Shown here one piece after another: positions 63,957-64,000 of a DNA stretch of 64,000 nt. Numbering within the stretch: the first letter of the stretch is position 1; each line of letters starts with the position of its first letter. Where the stretch lies: contig JAFIGY010000009.1 of NCBI GenBank assembly GCA_017849435.1, forward strand, positions 800,608 to 864,607, in the 5' to 3' direction. Both the position numbers and the translations under genes were made by a program. Under the pieces are notes generated by a model, which saw only the letters and a list, made by a program, of their open reading frames with translations, was not told where the DNA came from and did no database searches. This stretch comes from Chitinophaga niabensis (GTDB lineage Bacteria > Bacteroidota > Bacteroidia > Chitinophagales > Chitinophagaceae).

Positions 63957-64000
63957 GGGAGTTTAGCTCAGTTGGTTCAGAGCATTCCGACATAAGTCGG
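63957..64000 (+). repeat. tRNA 5'-half-like sequence, copy 2, cut by window end
   Basis: All 44 visible bases equal 63882-63925. The period is 75 bases, the length of a tRNA gene. The 3' part lies beyond the window, so it cannot be said whether this copy is a full tRNA; its anticodon arm has the same odd hairpin. Confidence 0.6.

Overview
The window looks like a chromosomal segment of a Bacteroidota bacterium, most likely of the Chitinophagaceae (Chitinophaga-like). The evidence is a SusC/SusD pair, a PorW/SprE-like type IX secretion TPR protein, DUF4407, DUF4288, DUF3472 and HYC_CC_PP family proteins, a 'putative porin', and many promoters of the Bacteroidota type (-7 element TAnnTTTG, sometimes with a TTG about 19-20 bases upstream). 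Genes mostly lack Shine-Dalgarno sequences. No prophage, insertion sequence, CRISPR array or rRNA operon was seen. Family names come from reading the proteins by eye; no database search was run.

Layout. 1-12.3 kb: ispH (cut by the window start), a secreted DUF3472 protein, a hybrid histidine kinase, a rhomboid protease, rpsA with a TTG start and a strong Shine-Dalgarno, and a SusC/SusD pair without attached hydrolases. 12.2-16.9 kb: an HxpB-like phosphatase, then a sulfur assimilation operon (sulfite reductase with a C-terminal extension, cobA, siroheme synthase) preceded by a Cys/Met-rich leader peptide and a terminator, which together look like a transcription attenuator. 16.9-27.9 kb: acyl-CoA thioesterase, pyrG, yidC, an M28 peptidase, PBP1A and the PorW/SprE-like protein. 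28-30.7 kb: three secreted proteins of unknown function, two of which share a 'GPW' domain. 30.8-33.4 kb: a bactofilin, its membrane neighbour lacking a peptidase domain, two AtpZ/AtpI-like proteins, a SprT-like protein and OsmC. 33.4-40.8 kb: an unusual MuiA/DUF4139 fusion, DUF4407, sucC, purine nucleoside phosphorylase and a porin.

40.8-45.7 kb is a metal (probably copper) locus: a HYC_CC_PP protein, a secreted HMA protein, an outer membrane barrel, an HMA-AraC fusion regulator, a CcoP-like cytochrome c, a 23-residue Cys-Cys peptide and a His/Met-rich outer membrane protein. 45.8-56.6 kb: an L,D-transpeptidase, a coiled-coil surface protein, a TlpA-like thioredoxin, two unrelated isocitrate dehydrogenases side by side, a flavin reductase, a LiaF-like protein, a LytS/LytTR two-component pair and a FlK-like thioesterase. 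56.6-59.2 kb: mntR-mntH with a palindromic operator; MntH carries a universal stress protein domain. 59.3-64 kb: a lipoprotein, a VOC protein, clpS-aat (N-degron pathway), a CPA2 antiporter, and at the right edge a strong promoter followed by two identical tRNA 5' halves with an abnormal anticodon arm.

The signals most worth following are the sulfur leader/attenuator at 13.1-13.3 kb, the GPW cassette at 28-30.7 kb, the metal locus with its small Cys-Cys peptide, and the tRNA-like tandem repeat at the end.
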